A stretch of DNA of 5,998 nucleotides from Pseudomonadota bacterium (GCA_023405565.1 JAEXXW010000640.1:1-5998); one strand, 5' to 3'. Shown: positions 1-5,979, counted from the first letter of the stretch. Program-made: numbers and translations. The notes: generated from the sequence alone by a model not told the origin.

Positions 1-289
1 TCTTCCAGGGGAGCAGACGCGCTTCCTGGAAGACATAAGCCACACGAAAGCCGGCTTCGATCTGTTGCTCGATCGTCTTGCCCTGAATGGTGAACTCGCC
101 GTCATATTGGGTTTCGAGGCCGGCCACGATGTTCAGCAGCGTGGATTTTCCGCAACCCGATGGTCCGAGGAGGCCGACGATCTCTCCGGTCTCGACAGAA
201 AGATCGACGTCGGTCACGGCGGTCCAGCGTCGTGCGCCGCGCTGGCCACCAAATTCCTTGCGGATATTTTTGAGGTCAATCTGTGGCAC
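1..289 (-). CDS. ABC transporter ATP-binding protein, NitT/TauT (SsuB/TauB-like) type, partial
   Basis: This is the N-terminal 96 residues of the ATPase of an ABC importer; the C-terminus lies beyond the left edge of the window. The translation shows the Walker A motif GPSGCGKST (residues 42-50) and the Q-loop in FQEARLLPW (Q88), the wording typical of SsuB/TauB/NitT ATPases. The signature motif, Walker B and H-loop would lie outside. The start is GTG at 289: the frame is closed upstream by the permease stop codon, and GTG is the first usable initiator after it. A weak purine stretch (AAAGAG) lies five bases before it. The gene follows the permease by 39 bp on the same strand, so the two should form one transcript and one inner-membrane complex, with this subunit on the cytoplasmic face driving import. 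The substrate cannot be told; the family covers nitrate, taurine, sulfonates, pyrimidine precursors and other small organics. Confidence 0.93.
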   Translation of the reverse strand, partial: MPQIDLKNIRKEFGGQRGARRWTAVTDVDLSVETGEIVGLLGPSGCGKSTLLNIVAGLETQYDGEFTIQGKTIEQQIEAGFRVAYVFQEARLLPWK

Positions 290-328
290 GCGGACTCTTT
301 GCGATGTGAGAGGCCTCGTCGCCGGTGA

Positions 329-1174
329 TCATTGCGATCGCCAGCGGAAGATGCGCTTCTCAATGGTTCCGAGGATGACGATTTCAATGAACAGCATGAC
401 CAGCAGGAAGCTCAGCGCATAGGCCAGCACATCCTTCATGTTGAACATCTGATAGGAGAATTCGATTTTGTAACCGATGCCATCGCCACGCCCGAGCAGT
501 TCCGCGAACAGCACCATTTTCCAGACGAGGCCGAGACCAAAACGCGCCGATGCCACGAGGATCGGTGCCACCTGCGGCGCCACAACCTCGAAGATCTGCT
601 GGCGACGGCTCGCCCGGAAAGCCTTCGCCATGCCAAGCAGCTTGGGATCGATGCCCTTCACGCCGTCCCGGATATTGATTGTGAGAATCGGAATGACCGG
701 GATCGCAGCGCCAAGGATCGCGGCGCGATCGTTCAGGCCGATAACCATGTAGCAGGTCAGCATGATCACCAGGGCAGGGATCGTGATGAAGGTCACTACC
801 CACACGCGGAAGAATACGCTCGCGCCGTGCGACAATCCCATCGTGAAGCCGAGCGCCGCGGAAATCACCATCGCAATGGTGAAAGCGATGACGATGCGGC
901 CGAGCGTGATGCCGATATCGCCCCAGATTTCGCCGGACCGCATTGCTTCGAAAAGCACGACGGCCACGACATGCGGCGCGGGCAACACCCGTTCGGACAT
1001 GGTCCACGAGCCGAGATACCAGACGCCGATGAGCGACAGCACCGAGAGGATGCTGAGCAGGAGATCGGATGTGCGCGATCCCCATGTAAAACCGGCGTAG
1101 CCGCCGGGCGCCGGCCCGTCCGCCGCAGAGGCGGGCACGGTCGGAGCAGAAAGGCTGGAGGCTGGTATCCGCAT
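329..1174 (-). CDS. ABC transporter permease, NitT/TauT (SsuC/TauC-like) family
   Basis: The 281-residue inner-membrane permease pairs with the ATPase downstream. About six hydrophobic segments are visible (near residues 37-57, 92-112, 122-146, 151-167, 202-226 and 249-271). Between the later ones lies a loop resembling the EAA motif (around 181-204, with MAKAFRASRRQQIFEVVAPQ), the contact site for the ATPase. SERVLPAPHVV near residues 60-70 resembles the 'LPSP..V' start of the family core. The length is usual for the family, with a slightly long, Ala/Pro/Ser-rich N-terminal tail. I chose ATG at 1174 because GGGA sits seven bases before it; an in-frame ATG at 1192 has no such site. The open frame runs on upstream to 1720, but that part is antisense to the GntR gene and is not a credible extension. 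No substrate-binding protein gene is seen; it may lie left of the window. Confidence 0.93.
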   Translation of the reverse strand: MRIPASSLSAPTVPASAADGPAPGGYAGFTWGSRTSDLLLSILSVLSLIGVWYLGSWTMSERVLPAPHVVAVVLFEAMRSGEIWGDIGITLGRIVIAFTIAMVISAALGFTMGLSHGASVFFRVWVVTFITIPALVIMLTCYMVIGLNDRAAILGAAIPVIPILTINIRDGVKGIDPKLLGMAKAFRASRRQQIFEVVAPQVAPILVASARFGLGLVWKMVLFAELLGRGDGIGYKIEFSYQMFNMKDVLAYALSFLLVMLFIEIVILGTIEKRIFRWRSQ

Positions 1175-1222
1175 GCAATTTCCCAGTTGCATCGAAGGGA
1201 AAAGCAAGGAACGGGCCAATCC

Positions 1223-1232
1223 TGCATACAGC
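1223..1232 (-). promoter_or_regulatory. Candidate GntR operator upstream of the ABC permease
   Basis: On the minus strand this reads CTGTATGCAG, a partly palindromic 10-mer sharing the core GTATGCA with the two copies beside the gntR start. It lies 49 bp upstream of the permease start, a position where a bound regulator could affect the divergent transporter transcript. The repeat is seen directly; the operator role is inferred from the shared core and the neighbouring GntR gene. Confidence 0.4.
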
Positions 1233-1309
1233 GTATTGCGTTGCCAATGGGCCATAAATGCCATATTTTCGACCGTTATTCGGCCAGCTCGGACCGCTGA
1301 TCGTCGAAT

Positions 1310-1340
1310 TTGTATGCAATAATGATGAAGTAGTATGCAA
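1310..1340 (+). promoter_or_regulatory. Paired GTATGCAA motifs, candidate autoregulatory GntR operator
   Basis: TTGTATGCAA (1310-1319) and TAGTATGCAA (1331-1340) are direct repeats exactly 21 bp apart, about two helical turns, so two bound dimers would lie on the same DNA face. The first is a near-palindrome with TTG and CAA arms. FCD-type GntR proteins commonly bind short A/T-flanked palindromes with GT and AC-like half-sites, and this motif is broadly of that kind. The second copy ends two bases before the gntR ATG, so binding would block transcription or its initiation and give autoregulation. No convincing -35/-10 pair is seen here. Confidence 0.45.
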
Positions 1341-1342
1341 AG

Positions 1343-2038
1343 ATGAAGAAGAGAAGCGCGGCGATCCTCGCGGAGAGTGCGGTCCTGAAACAGTCCGGCG
1401 AAACGCTGGCGGACGTCCTGCATCGGGAACTCGAACAGGCGATCCTCAAGGGGGATATCAAGCCAGGTGATCGGCTCGACGAGCATGAGATTGCGCAGCG
1501 TTATGGTGTCTCCCGGACACCGGTGCGGGAGGCGTTTCGGCTGCTCGGCGCCAATGACCTCGTCGATCTCCGCAGTCGGCAGGGTGTGGTGGTCCGGAAG
1601 ATCGGCATCAACACCGTGCTCGAGATGTTTCAGGTCATGGCCGAACTGGAGGGGCTCTGTGCGCGCCTTGCATCTCGGCGGATGACGCCAGCCCAGGAGA
1701 CAGAGATGAAGAGCGTGCACGAGCGGCTGACCGTGTCAGCGGCCGGCACCGATGTCGACGAGTTTCATCAGATCAATATCGAATTTCATGCCATCGTCCA
1801 TGCCGGTGCCCGAAACGCGTATCTGGCACAGGAAGTCGAACGGTTGCGCGCGCGCATGGCGCCTTATCTGCGCCGCGTCACCTACAAGCCGCACCGTTTC
1901 CAGACCACGATCACTGAGCACCAGGCAATCATTGATGCAATCTGTGCGCATGATGCGGAGAAGGCGCATGCGACGATGCGTTTGCATGTCAGCCTTCTCG
2001 GTGATGATCTGGCCGACTTCATCGCGGCCTATGAATAG
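1343..2038 (+). CDS. GntR-family transcriptional regulator, FadR/FCD subfamily
   Basis: The 231-residue protein has an N-terminal winged helix-turn-helix (about 20-86) with the GntR hallmarks: LKGDIKPGDRLDEHEIAQRY, then GVSRTPVREAFRLL, and a wing with SRQGVVV. A C-terminal all-helical FCD ligand-binding domain spans about 93-218. Likely metal or effector ligands of the FCD pocket are N145 and H149 (in NIEFH, the usual D-x3-H with Asn for Asp), H193 (TEHQAI) and H215 (RLHV). Such proteins are normally dimeric repressors released by a small carboxylate or related effector. The start at 1343 has only a weak AAAG before it, but it gives the right distance to the HTH. Divergent orientation from the ABC genes and repeated GTATGCA motifs in the shared intergenic region suggest it controls that transporter and itself. 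The effector is unknown. Confidence 0.95.
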   Translation: MKKRSAAILAESAVLKQSGETLADVLHRELEQAILKGDIKPGDRLDEHEIAQRYGVSRTPVREAFRLLGANDLVDLRSRQGVVVRKIGINTVLEMFQVMAELEGLCARLASRRMTPAQETEMKSVHERLTVSAAGTDVDEFHQINIEFHAIVHAGARNAYLAQEVERLRARMAPYLRRVTYKPHRFQTTITEHQAIIDAICAHDAEKAHATMRLHVSLLGDDLADFIAAYE

Positions 2039-2048
2039 GCACGATATC

Positions 2049-2071
2049 GGGGTGGCAATGGTGGTTGCCCC
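2049..2071 (+). terminator. Weak hairpin after gntR, doubtful terminator
   Basis: GGGG-TG-GCAA can pair with TTGCCCC across a TGGTGG loop, giving an interrupted stem of about seven pairs with a two-base bulge. It starts 10 bp after the gntR stop. No run of T follows, so intrinsic termination is uncertain. Confidence 0.2.
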
Positions 2072-2151
2072 GAAGCTGCGGCGTGGTTCATTGTAACCCG
2101 GCCTCTATCGCGAACGCTGTAAGGAAATTATTTTAACGCACCTCTCCCAAC

Positions 2152-2180
2152 GCGCAGCAGAAACGCCTCTGCCGATGCGC
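2152..2180. other. GC-rich stem-loop in the spacer between gntR and the MBL gene
   Basis: GCGCAGCAGA (2152-2161) pairs in full with TCTGC plus TGCGC (2168-2172 and 2176-2180), with a three-base bulge CGA in the right arm and the six-base loop AACGCC. That is ten pairs. An A-rich then T-containing stretch follows, but no terminal T-run, so it is not a classic intrinsic terminator. It could end gntR transcription in a factor-assisted way or be a DNA or RNA structure ahead of the next operon. The structure is read directly from the sequence; the role is unknown. Confidence 0.35.
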
Positions 2181-2200
2181 AACAAAAGATTTCAGTTTTC

Positions 2201-2230
2201 TTGAGGGAAGGTATTCCGTGCGCATAGCAT
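2201..2230 (+). promoter_or_regulatory. Weak sigma-70-like promoter candidate for the MBL-SCO unit
   Basis: TTGAGG (2201-2206) and TAGCAT (2225-2230) are separated by 18 bp and each match four of six bases of the -35 and -10 consensus. Transcription would begin near 2236 and leave a leader of about 50 nt before the ATG at 2285. Such matches occur by chance, so this is only the best candidate in the spacer. Confidence 0.25.
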
Positions 2231-2233
2231 GCA

Positions 2234-2248
2234 CAACGCAAAGCGTTG
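2234..2248. promoter_or_regulatory. Perfect inverted repeat upstream of the MBL gene, candidate operator
   Basis: CAACGC-AAA-GCGTTG is a perfect six-base inverted repeat with a three-base centre, lying 36 bp before the MBL start and over the transcription start predicted from the candidate promoter just upstream. As DNA it has the size and position of a repressor operator; as RNA it could be a small hairpin in the leader. It shares no core with the GTATGCA motifs near gntR, so a different regulator would be involved. Confidence 0.35.
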
Positions 2249-2284
2249 CAATGATCTGTAGCGCTTGCCAGCGGAGTGTGGGCG

Positions 2285-3400
2285 ATGACAAAGATTGCGC
2301 GACGGGATTTTCTCAAACGTTCATTCGCGGCGACGGCGTTTGCGGCGGTAGCGGGCGAATTCTCCTGCATCGAATTTGCCGATGCCGCGCCAATCCAGGT
2401 TCCTGTCGTCGACAAGCTGTCCATCCGCGTGCTGGTCGATTCCAGTCACGATCAGTTCCTGAAACCCATTACCGTTCAGGGTGTGCAGAGCCAGCCACCA
2501 GGCTCGGGCCGCGGCGCTGATTATCGGCAGGTGCTGCACAATCAATGGGGCTTGTCACTCTATCTGGAATCGCAACGCGCCGCCGAACAGCGCACGATTT
2601 TCCTCGATTTCGGTTACAGCCCTGATGCATTGCTCAACAATATCGGCATTCTGAAAGCGGATCCTGCCAAGGCCAATGCGCTGATTGTCAGTCATGGCCA
2701 TTTCGATCATTACGGCGGCCTGATCGGCTTCCTGACGAAATATCGCGACACGCTGCCGGCTGACATCAAGCTCTATGCCGGCGGCGAAGACAATTTCTGC
2801 AAGCGCTATAGCGGCCCGCAGAATGCGCTGGCCGAGTTCGGCGCGCTCGACCGCCGTGAACTGGCGGCGAAAAAAGTTGCCGTGGTGCTCGCCGAGCAGC
2901 CGACCGTTGTGGCCGATCACGCCTTCACGACCGGCAAGATCAAGCGCACCAGCAAGGAGCGCATTCTGCCGAACACGCAGGTGGAATTCGCCATCAAGGA
3001 CGGTCTTGGCTGTGATGCCACGCACTACACGGCGGCCGAGTTGCAGGGCAAGGTTGTGCCGGACGAGCATATCCATGAGCACGCCACCGTCTTCAACATC
3101 AAGGACAAGGGCCTTGTGGTGATCAGCTCCTGCGGCCATGTCGGCATCGTCAATTCGGCGCGGCAGGCGCAGGAAGTCTCCGGCGTGAAGAAGATCCATG
3201 CACTGGTCGGCGGTTTCCATCTCGGTCCGGCGCCGAAGGATTACATCGAGCAGGTGGTCGGCGAGATCAAGGAGCTGAATCCCGACGTGGTCATCCCGAT
3301 GCATTGCAGCGGCACGAATTTCACGCAGGCGATCGCCAATCATCTGCCGGATCGCCTGATCGAATCGACCACAGGCAGCCGGTTGACATTCGGCGCGTAA
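2285..3400 (+). CDS. Tat-exported metallo-beta-lactamase-fold hydrolase (COG1237-like)
   Basis: The 371-residue protein begins with a twin-arginine signal: ARRDFLK (R6, R7) followed by an Ala-rich hydrophobic stretch to about residue 34, ending FADA. It should therefore be exported folded, possibly with metal already bound. The MBL fold carries the metal motif HGHFDH (H137, H139, D141, H142), a later conserved SSCGHVGIVN (C283, H285), GGFHL (H312) and IPMHC (H340). The 'CGHVGIVN...GVKKIHALVGGFHL' wording is that of the COG1237 family, which includes archaeal proteins described as dihydropterin/aminobenzene ribofuranosyl phosphate synthases; that activity should not be assumed here. I chose ATG at 2285, with GGAG eight bases before it; an in-frame GTG at 2276 is less likely. 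A SCO-family gene follows after 18 bp, so the two are probably co-transcribed. The substrate is unknown. Confidence 0.9.
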   Translation: MTKIARRDFLKRSFAATAFAAVAGEFSCIEFADAAPIQVPVVDKLSIRVLVDSSHDQFLKPITVQGVQSQPPGSGRGADYRQVLHNQWGLSLYLESQRAAEQRTIFLDFGYSPDALLNNIGILKADPAKANALIVSHGHFDHYGGLIGFLTKYRDTLPADIKLYAGGEDNFCKRYSGPQNALAEFGALDRRELAAKKVAVVLAEQPTVVADHAFTTGKIKRTSKERILPNTQVEFAIKDGLGCDATHYTAAELQGKVVPDEHIHEHATVFNIKDKGLVVISSCGHVGIVNSARQAQEVSGVKKIHALVGGFHLGPAPKDYIEQVVGEIKELNPDVVIPMHCSGTNFTQAIANHLPDRLIESTTGSRLTFGA

Positions 3401-3418
3401 GCGCGCTTCTGCGCGGCT

Positions 3419-4042
3419 ATGCGAAGCTGGATTCGGATCAGCCTTGCGGCTGTGTCGTTCTTTGTCATGACGGCGCCTGCGCAACGCGCAAGCGCCGAAG
3501 ACGATACGCGCCAGATCACCGCCGCCGAGTCGATGGACGCGGTGATGTGGGGGCAGAGCACGATTGGCGGGCCGTTCAAGCTTGTCGATCACACCGGTAC
3601 GCCGCGCACCGACGCTGATTTTCGCGGCAAGGTGCTGCTGGTCTATTTCGGCTTCACCCATTGCCCCGATATCTGCCCGACCGACCTGATGGCGATTGCC
3701 GGCGCGCTCAATGAGCTTGGAGCCAAAGCCGATCAGGTGCGCGCGCTGTTCATCACGCTCGACCCTCAGCGCGATACGCAAAAGCTGCTCGCAACCTATG
3801 TCGATTCATTTCACGACGGGATCGTTGGCCTGACCGGCAGCGATATCGATATCCGCCGCGCCGCCCATGCCTACAAGGTCTATTTCAAAAAGGTGCCGGG
3901 CAAGAACGACGACGACTATGCCGTCGATCACAGTGCGTATATCTATCTGATGGATCGCGAGGGAAAATTCGCCGGCGTGTTCCCGCCTTCGACATCGCCC
4001 GATCGCATCGCCCAGGTGCTGAAGCCGATGGTGGGGAAGTAA
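3419..4042 (+). CDS. SCO1/SenC family protein (copper chaperone or thiol-redox type)
   Basis: The 207-residue protein has an N-terminal signal or anchor (MRSWIRISLAAVSFFVM, likely cut after QRASA near residue 26), placing it in the periplasm or on the membrane. The thioredoxin-like SCO domain follows, with FGFTHCPDICPTDL giving C82 and C86 (CxxxC), ITLDPQRDT, and the distal histidine H171 in VDHSAYIYLMD. These three are the copper ligands of SCO proteins, which deliver Cu to the CuA site of cytochrome oxidase or act as thiol reductases. No oxidase gene is in the window; the partner here is the Tat-exported MBL hydrolase. The start is fixed: the frame is closed by the MBL stop just upstream and ATG is the first initiator. 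No Shine-Dalgarno is evident, and a short CGCGC/GCGCG hairpin (3402-3415) sits right before the ATG, which suggests translational coupling to the MBL gene. Confidence 0.95.
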   Translation: MRSWIRISLAAVSFFVMTAPAQRASAEDDTRQITAAESMDAVMWGQSTIGGPFKLVDHTGTPRTDADFRGKVLLVYFGFTHCPDICPTDLMAIAGALNELGAKADQVRALFITLDPQRDTQKLLATYVDSFHDGIVGLTGSDIDIRRAAHAYKVYFKKVPGKNDDDYAVDHSAYIYLMDREGKFAGVFPPSTSPDRIAQVLKPMVGK

Positions 4043-4063
4043 CTTGAAACTCTAGCTCTCAGC

Positions 4064-4124
4064 TCATTCCCGCGAAAGCGGGAATCCAGTGTTTGATTCT
4101 GGGTCCCCGCCTTCGCGGGGACGA
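4064..4124. repeat. Tandem palindromic intergenic repeat (REP-like), possible bidirectional terminator
   Basis: Two perfect eight-pair hairpins stand side by side. ATTCCCGC-GAAA-GCGGGAAT occupies 4066-4085 and GTCCCCGC-CTTC-GCGGGGAC occupies 4103-4122. They are joined by CCAG...CTGG arms (4086-4089 and 4099-4102) around a TGTTTGATT centre, so the whole element is roughly symmetric. This wording resembles dispersed intergenic palindromes that are common in many Hyphomicrobiales and other proteobacterial genomes. It lies between the convergent SCO gene (ends 4042) and DCC gene (ends 4141), where it could stop transcripts from both sides, although no clear T-run follows either hairpin. The structure is certain; the role is inferred. 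Confidence 0.85.
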
Positions 4125-4140
4125 GCGGTATAGGTAGTGT

Positions 4141-4593
4141 TCACCCAATCACCCGGTCCGCATAGGCCATGCCGCCGAGATCGCAGGTCTCGTTCCTGCC
4201 GAACCAGCGATAGCGGTTGCGCGCGATGAAGGAATAGATGCGGTCGCGCAAGGGCTTTGGGATGATGCGAAAAGCGCGCACCCAGCCATAGCCGGGCAGG
4301 GCGGTCAGAGCGGCAATGGCCGAATCCGAGCGCAGGTTCACAATGCCGTCGATCAGCACGGCATTGCTTTGCGGGTTGTCGGGATCGATGCCGTATTTGA
4401 GCGCGAGTGTACGGCCATAGGGCGACTGGATCGCGGTGAACAGGAATTTTCGCGCGGTGTCGCGTTTTGCCACAAAGCGAAACCAACTGGAGCAGATCAC
4501 GCAATCGCCATCATAGAGAATGAGTGCCTGCCGTCCTTTTTCGCCAACATCACGAATGGCAGGATCATCTGCGGAAATCATGTTAGCGCTCAT
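4141..4593 (-). CDS. DCC-family thiol-disulfide oxidoreductase (DUF393)
   Basis: The 150-residue protein carries the family's defining motif in LILYDGDCVICSSWFRF (C31, C34), followed by a family-like body: FTAIQSPYGR, a region like 'VLIDG...RSDSAIAALTALPGYGWVRAFRIIPKPLRDRIYSFIARNRYRWFG' (read here in part) and a C-terminal C137 in NETCDLGG. It is a predicted thioredoxin-like redox protein, cytoplasmic as no signal is seen; its partner is not known. Two starts are possible. ATG at 4593 overlaps the SDR-DoxX gene by 11 bp; ATG at 4581, four codons in, has GATGAG at a good distance and would follow the upstream stop by one base. Either way the two genes are translationally close and probably coupled. 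DCC proteins are found beside or fused to DoxX-like and SDR proteins in other bacteria, which supports a joint role. Confidence 0.92.
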   Translation of the reverse strand: MSANMISADDPAIRDVGEKGRQALILYDGDCVICSSWFRFVAKRDTARKFLFTAIQSPYGRTLALKYGIDPDNPQSNAVLIDGIVNLRSDSAIAALTALPGYGWVRAFRIIPKPLRDRIYSFIARNRYRWFGRNETCDLGGMAYADRVIG

Positions 4594-5899
4594 CCGAAAT
4601 CGCCAGCGCGACGATCATCAGCACAATGGCGGGGCCTGTCTTCACCAGCGCGCCGAGCGGCTCGAGCCAGAGGGCGGGCGTCAGCACCGCGCTGCCGAGC
4701 ATGTAGCCGATAGCGACGGCGATACCCGCCAGCAAGCCGAGCCGGCATGTCCTGCGGAAGGCGATCAATAGCCCGACCATGATATCTGTGAGGCTGCTGA
4801 CGATGATGAAGGCGTGCGATTGCCAGCCCGGAAAGCCGAAGCGGGTCATCATGTCGAGCGCCTCGCGATAGGCGACGGTGATGGCGATCAGTCCCGAGAT
4901 GCACCAGAAGATGACGAGTGTCGCAACGATCAACGCTTTCAGGAGGTACAGACGCGCAAACCAGCGGTTCTCGATCGTCGCCGGCCGCGCGCGCAACACA
5001 GTGTCGAGCGAGTGCGGTGTGATGCCGGTGACAGCGAGCCATTCTTGCGGATCGCCATCGACACCGCGTCGCAACTCGGCAATGGCGGTGGTGCGCATCG
5101 GCGGCGACCAGCCAAGGTATGATGAGAGATCGCCGGCCTTGGCGCCAACATCGAGCATGAAGTCCGGCATCCACAAACGGAAGGGCCAGATGTCGCCGAG
5201 CCAGTGACGCAAGCGCGTCAGCACGCTTGCCATGGTGTGCGGTTCGGGATGCATCAGGTCGAGCACAACATCCATCGGCTCGCCCGGCTGCCATTTACCG
5301 CCGATGCGCGCGACCGTTTCGGCGATGTCCTCCACCGCGACAAAACGAAAGGGCCGCGTGGCAAACCCGCGCGGCACATTGATCGGCAAAGCCGCCAGGG
5401 CCCGCAGCATCGCGCTGCCGCCATAGGGCGCTGCCGCCCAGACCATACCGGGCCGCAGGATCGCATAGGGCAGGCCGGACTTCTGGATCAGCCGGTCGGC
5501 GCTGCGTTTCGTCACGGCGAAGGGCGTGCCGTCATCGGCCGGATTGCCGGGAATGGAGGTGTGAAGCAGCAGCACCGGCTTGCCGATGTTTCGCAGAGCC
5601 TCGATCAGGCGCGAGACAAAGCCTTCATGCACATCCTGCGTGGATTTTCCGGGCTGGTCCTGCAACAGGCCAAGGCAGTTCACCACCACATCGGCGCCAC
5701 TATCGGCGATCAGCTTTCCGAGTTGCACGGTATCGAGATCGGCTATCGGCGCCTCGCGCGCGTTGTCGCCAAACAGGTCGCGCTGCGCGATGGTCAACCG
5801 TCGCGCCGCCGCGGTCACATTCAGTCCGCGCTGCATCAGGTCGGTGGCGACAGCTTGTCCGATCAGGCCGGACGCGCCAAGAATGAGAAAGTTTCGCAT
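4583..5899 (-). CDS. Atypical SDR (NAD(P)-binding) domain fused to a C-terminal DoxX-like membrane domain
   Basis: The 438-residue protein has two parts. Residues 1-300 form an extended or atypical SDR (NAD-dependent epimerase/NmrA-like): the Rossmann motif GASGLIG (8-14), VVVNCLGLLQ (71-80), HTSIPG (113-118), PYAILRPGMVW (144-154) and RFVAVEDIAETV (185-196). The position of the classic YxxxK pair reads F127-AVT-K131, so the catalytic tyrosine is replaced. Residues about 315-438 hold four predicted membrane helices (317-341, 362-381, 387-407, 420-435) with the look of the DoxX-like family (DoxX_3), starting NRWFARLYLLKALIV. The N-terminal domain would face the cytoplasm. The start ATG at 5899 gives the Rossmann strand directly; only a weak AAAG precedes it. 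The DCC thiol-oxidoreductase gene overlaps its 3' end. A role in membrane-linked redox chemistry is inferred; no substrate is known. Confidence 0.9.
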   Translation of the reverse strand: MRNFLILGASGLIGQAVATDLMQRGLNVTAAARRLTIAQRDLFGDNAREAPIADLDTVQLGKLIADSGADVVVNCLGLLQDQPGKSTQDVHEGFVSRLIEALRNIGKPVLLLHTSIPGNPADDGTPFAVTKRSADRLIQKSGLPYAILRPGMVWAAAPYGGSAMLRALAALPINVPRGFATRPFRFVAVEDIAETVARIGGKWQPGEPMDVVLDLMHPEPHTMASVLTRLRHWLGDIWPFRLWMPDFMLDVGAKAGDLSSYLGWSPPMRTTAIAELRRGVDGDPQEWLAVTGITPHSLDTVLRARPATIENRWFARLYLLKALIVATLVIFWCISGLIAITVAYREALDMMTRFGFPGWQSHAFIIVSSLTDIMVGLLIAFRRTCRLGLLAGIAVAIGYMLGSAVLTPALWLEPLGALVKTGPAIVLMIVALAISDER

Positions 5900-5949
5900 G
5901 TTGGCTTTGACACGTCACAATTGAATAACGTTCGATGTATGGGGCCGAT

Positions 5950-5979
5950 TTTGCGCTCACCCGGGAAATCTTGCGCAAA
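5950..5979. promoter_or_regulatory. Inverted repeat upstream of the SDR-DoxX gene
   Basis: TTTGCGC (5950-5956) and GCGCAAA (5973-5979) form a perfect seven-base inverted repeat with a 16-base centre that contains CCCGGG (5960-5965). The right arm is also part of the short palindrome TTGCGCAA (5971-5978). The element lies 51-80 bp before the SDR-DoxX ATG, in the expected promoter region, and could be a dimer-binding site. No convincing -35/-10 pair is seen on the minus strand, and the rest of 5900-5998 shows no gene. Confidence 0.3.

Noticed and set aside
289..331. Translational readthrough or a fusion between permease and ATPase, since both are in the same frame separated by one TGA.
   Set aside because: The 13 codons between the stop and the GTG start contain no conserved content, and separate subunits are the family norm. 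The shared frame is most simply chance.
332..1300. Long plus-strand open frame (322 codons) through the ABC permease.
   Set aside because: It is antisense to a gene with clear family motifs. Its translation is rich in Arg, His, Asp and Glu with no recognisable domain, as expected from the third-position GC bias of the opposite strand.
1175..1720. Upstream in-frame extension of the permease to 463 residues.
   Set aside because: The added part is antisense to gntR and has no permease-like content. ATG at 1174 has a Shine-Dalgarno-like GGGA and gives the usual family length.
2555..3781. Minus-strand open frame (408 codons) across the MBL and SCO genes.
   Set aside because: It covers two unmistakable genes on the other strand, and its translation has no domain signature and a biased Arg/Asp/His composition.
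5907..5936. TTGACA at 5907-5912 on the plus strand as a -35 box of a rightward promoter.
   Set aside because: No acceptable -10 lies 16-18 bp downstream (GTTCGA or TTCGAT), and no gene is visible before the window ends.
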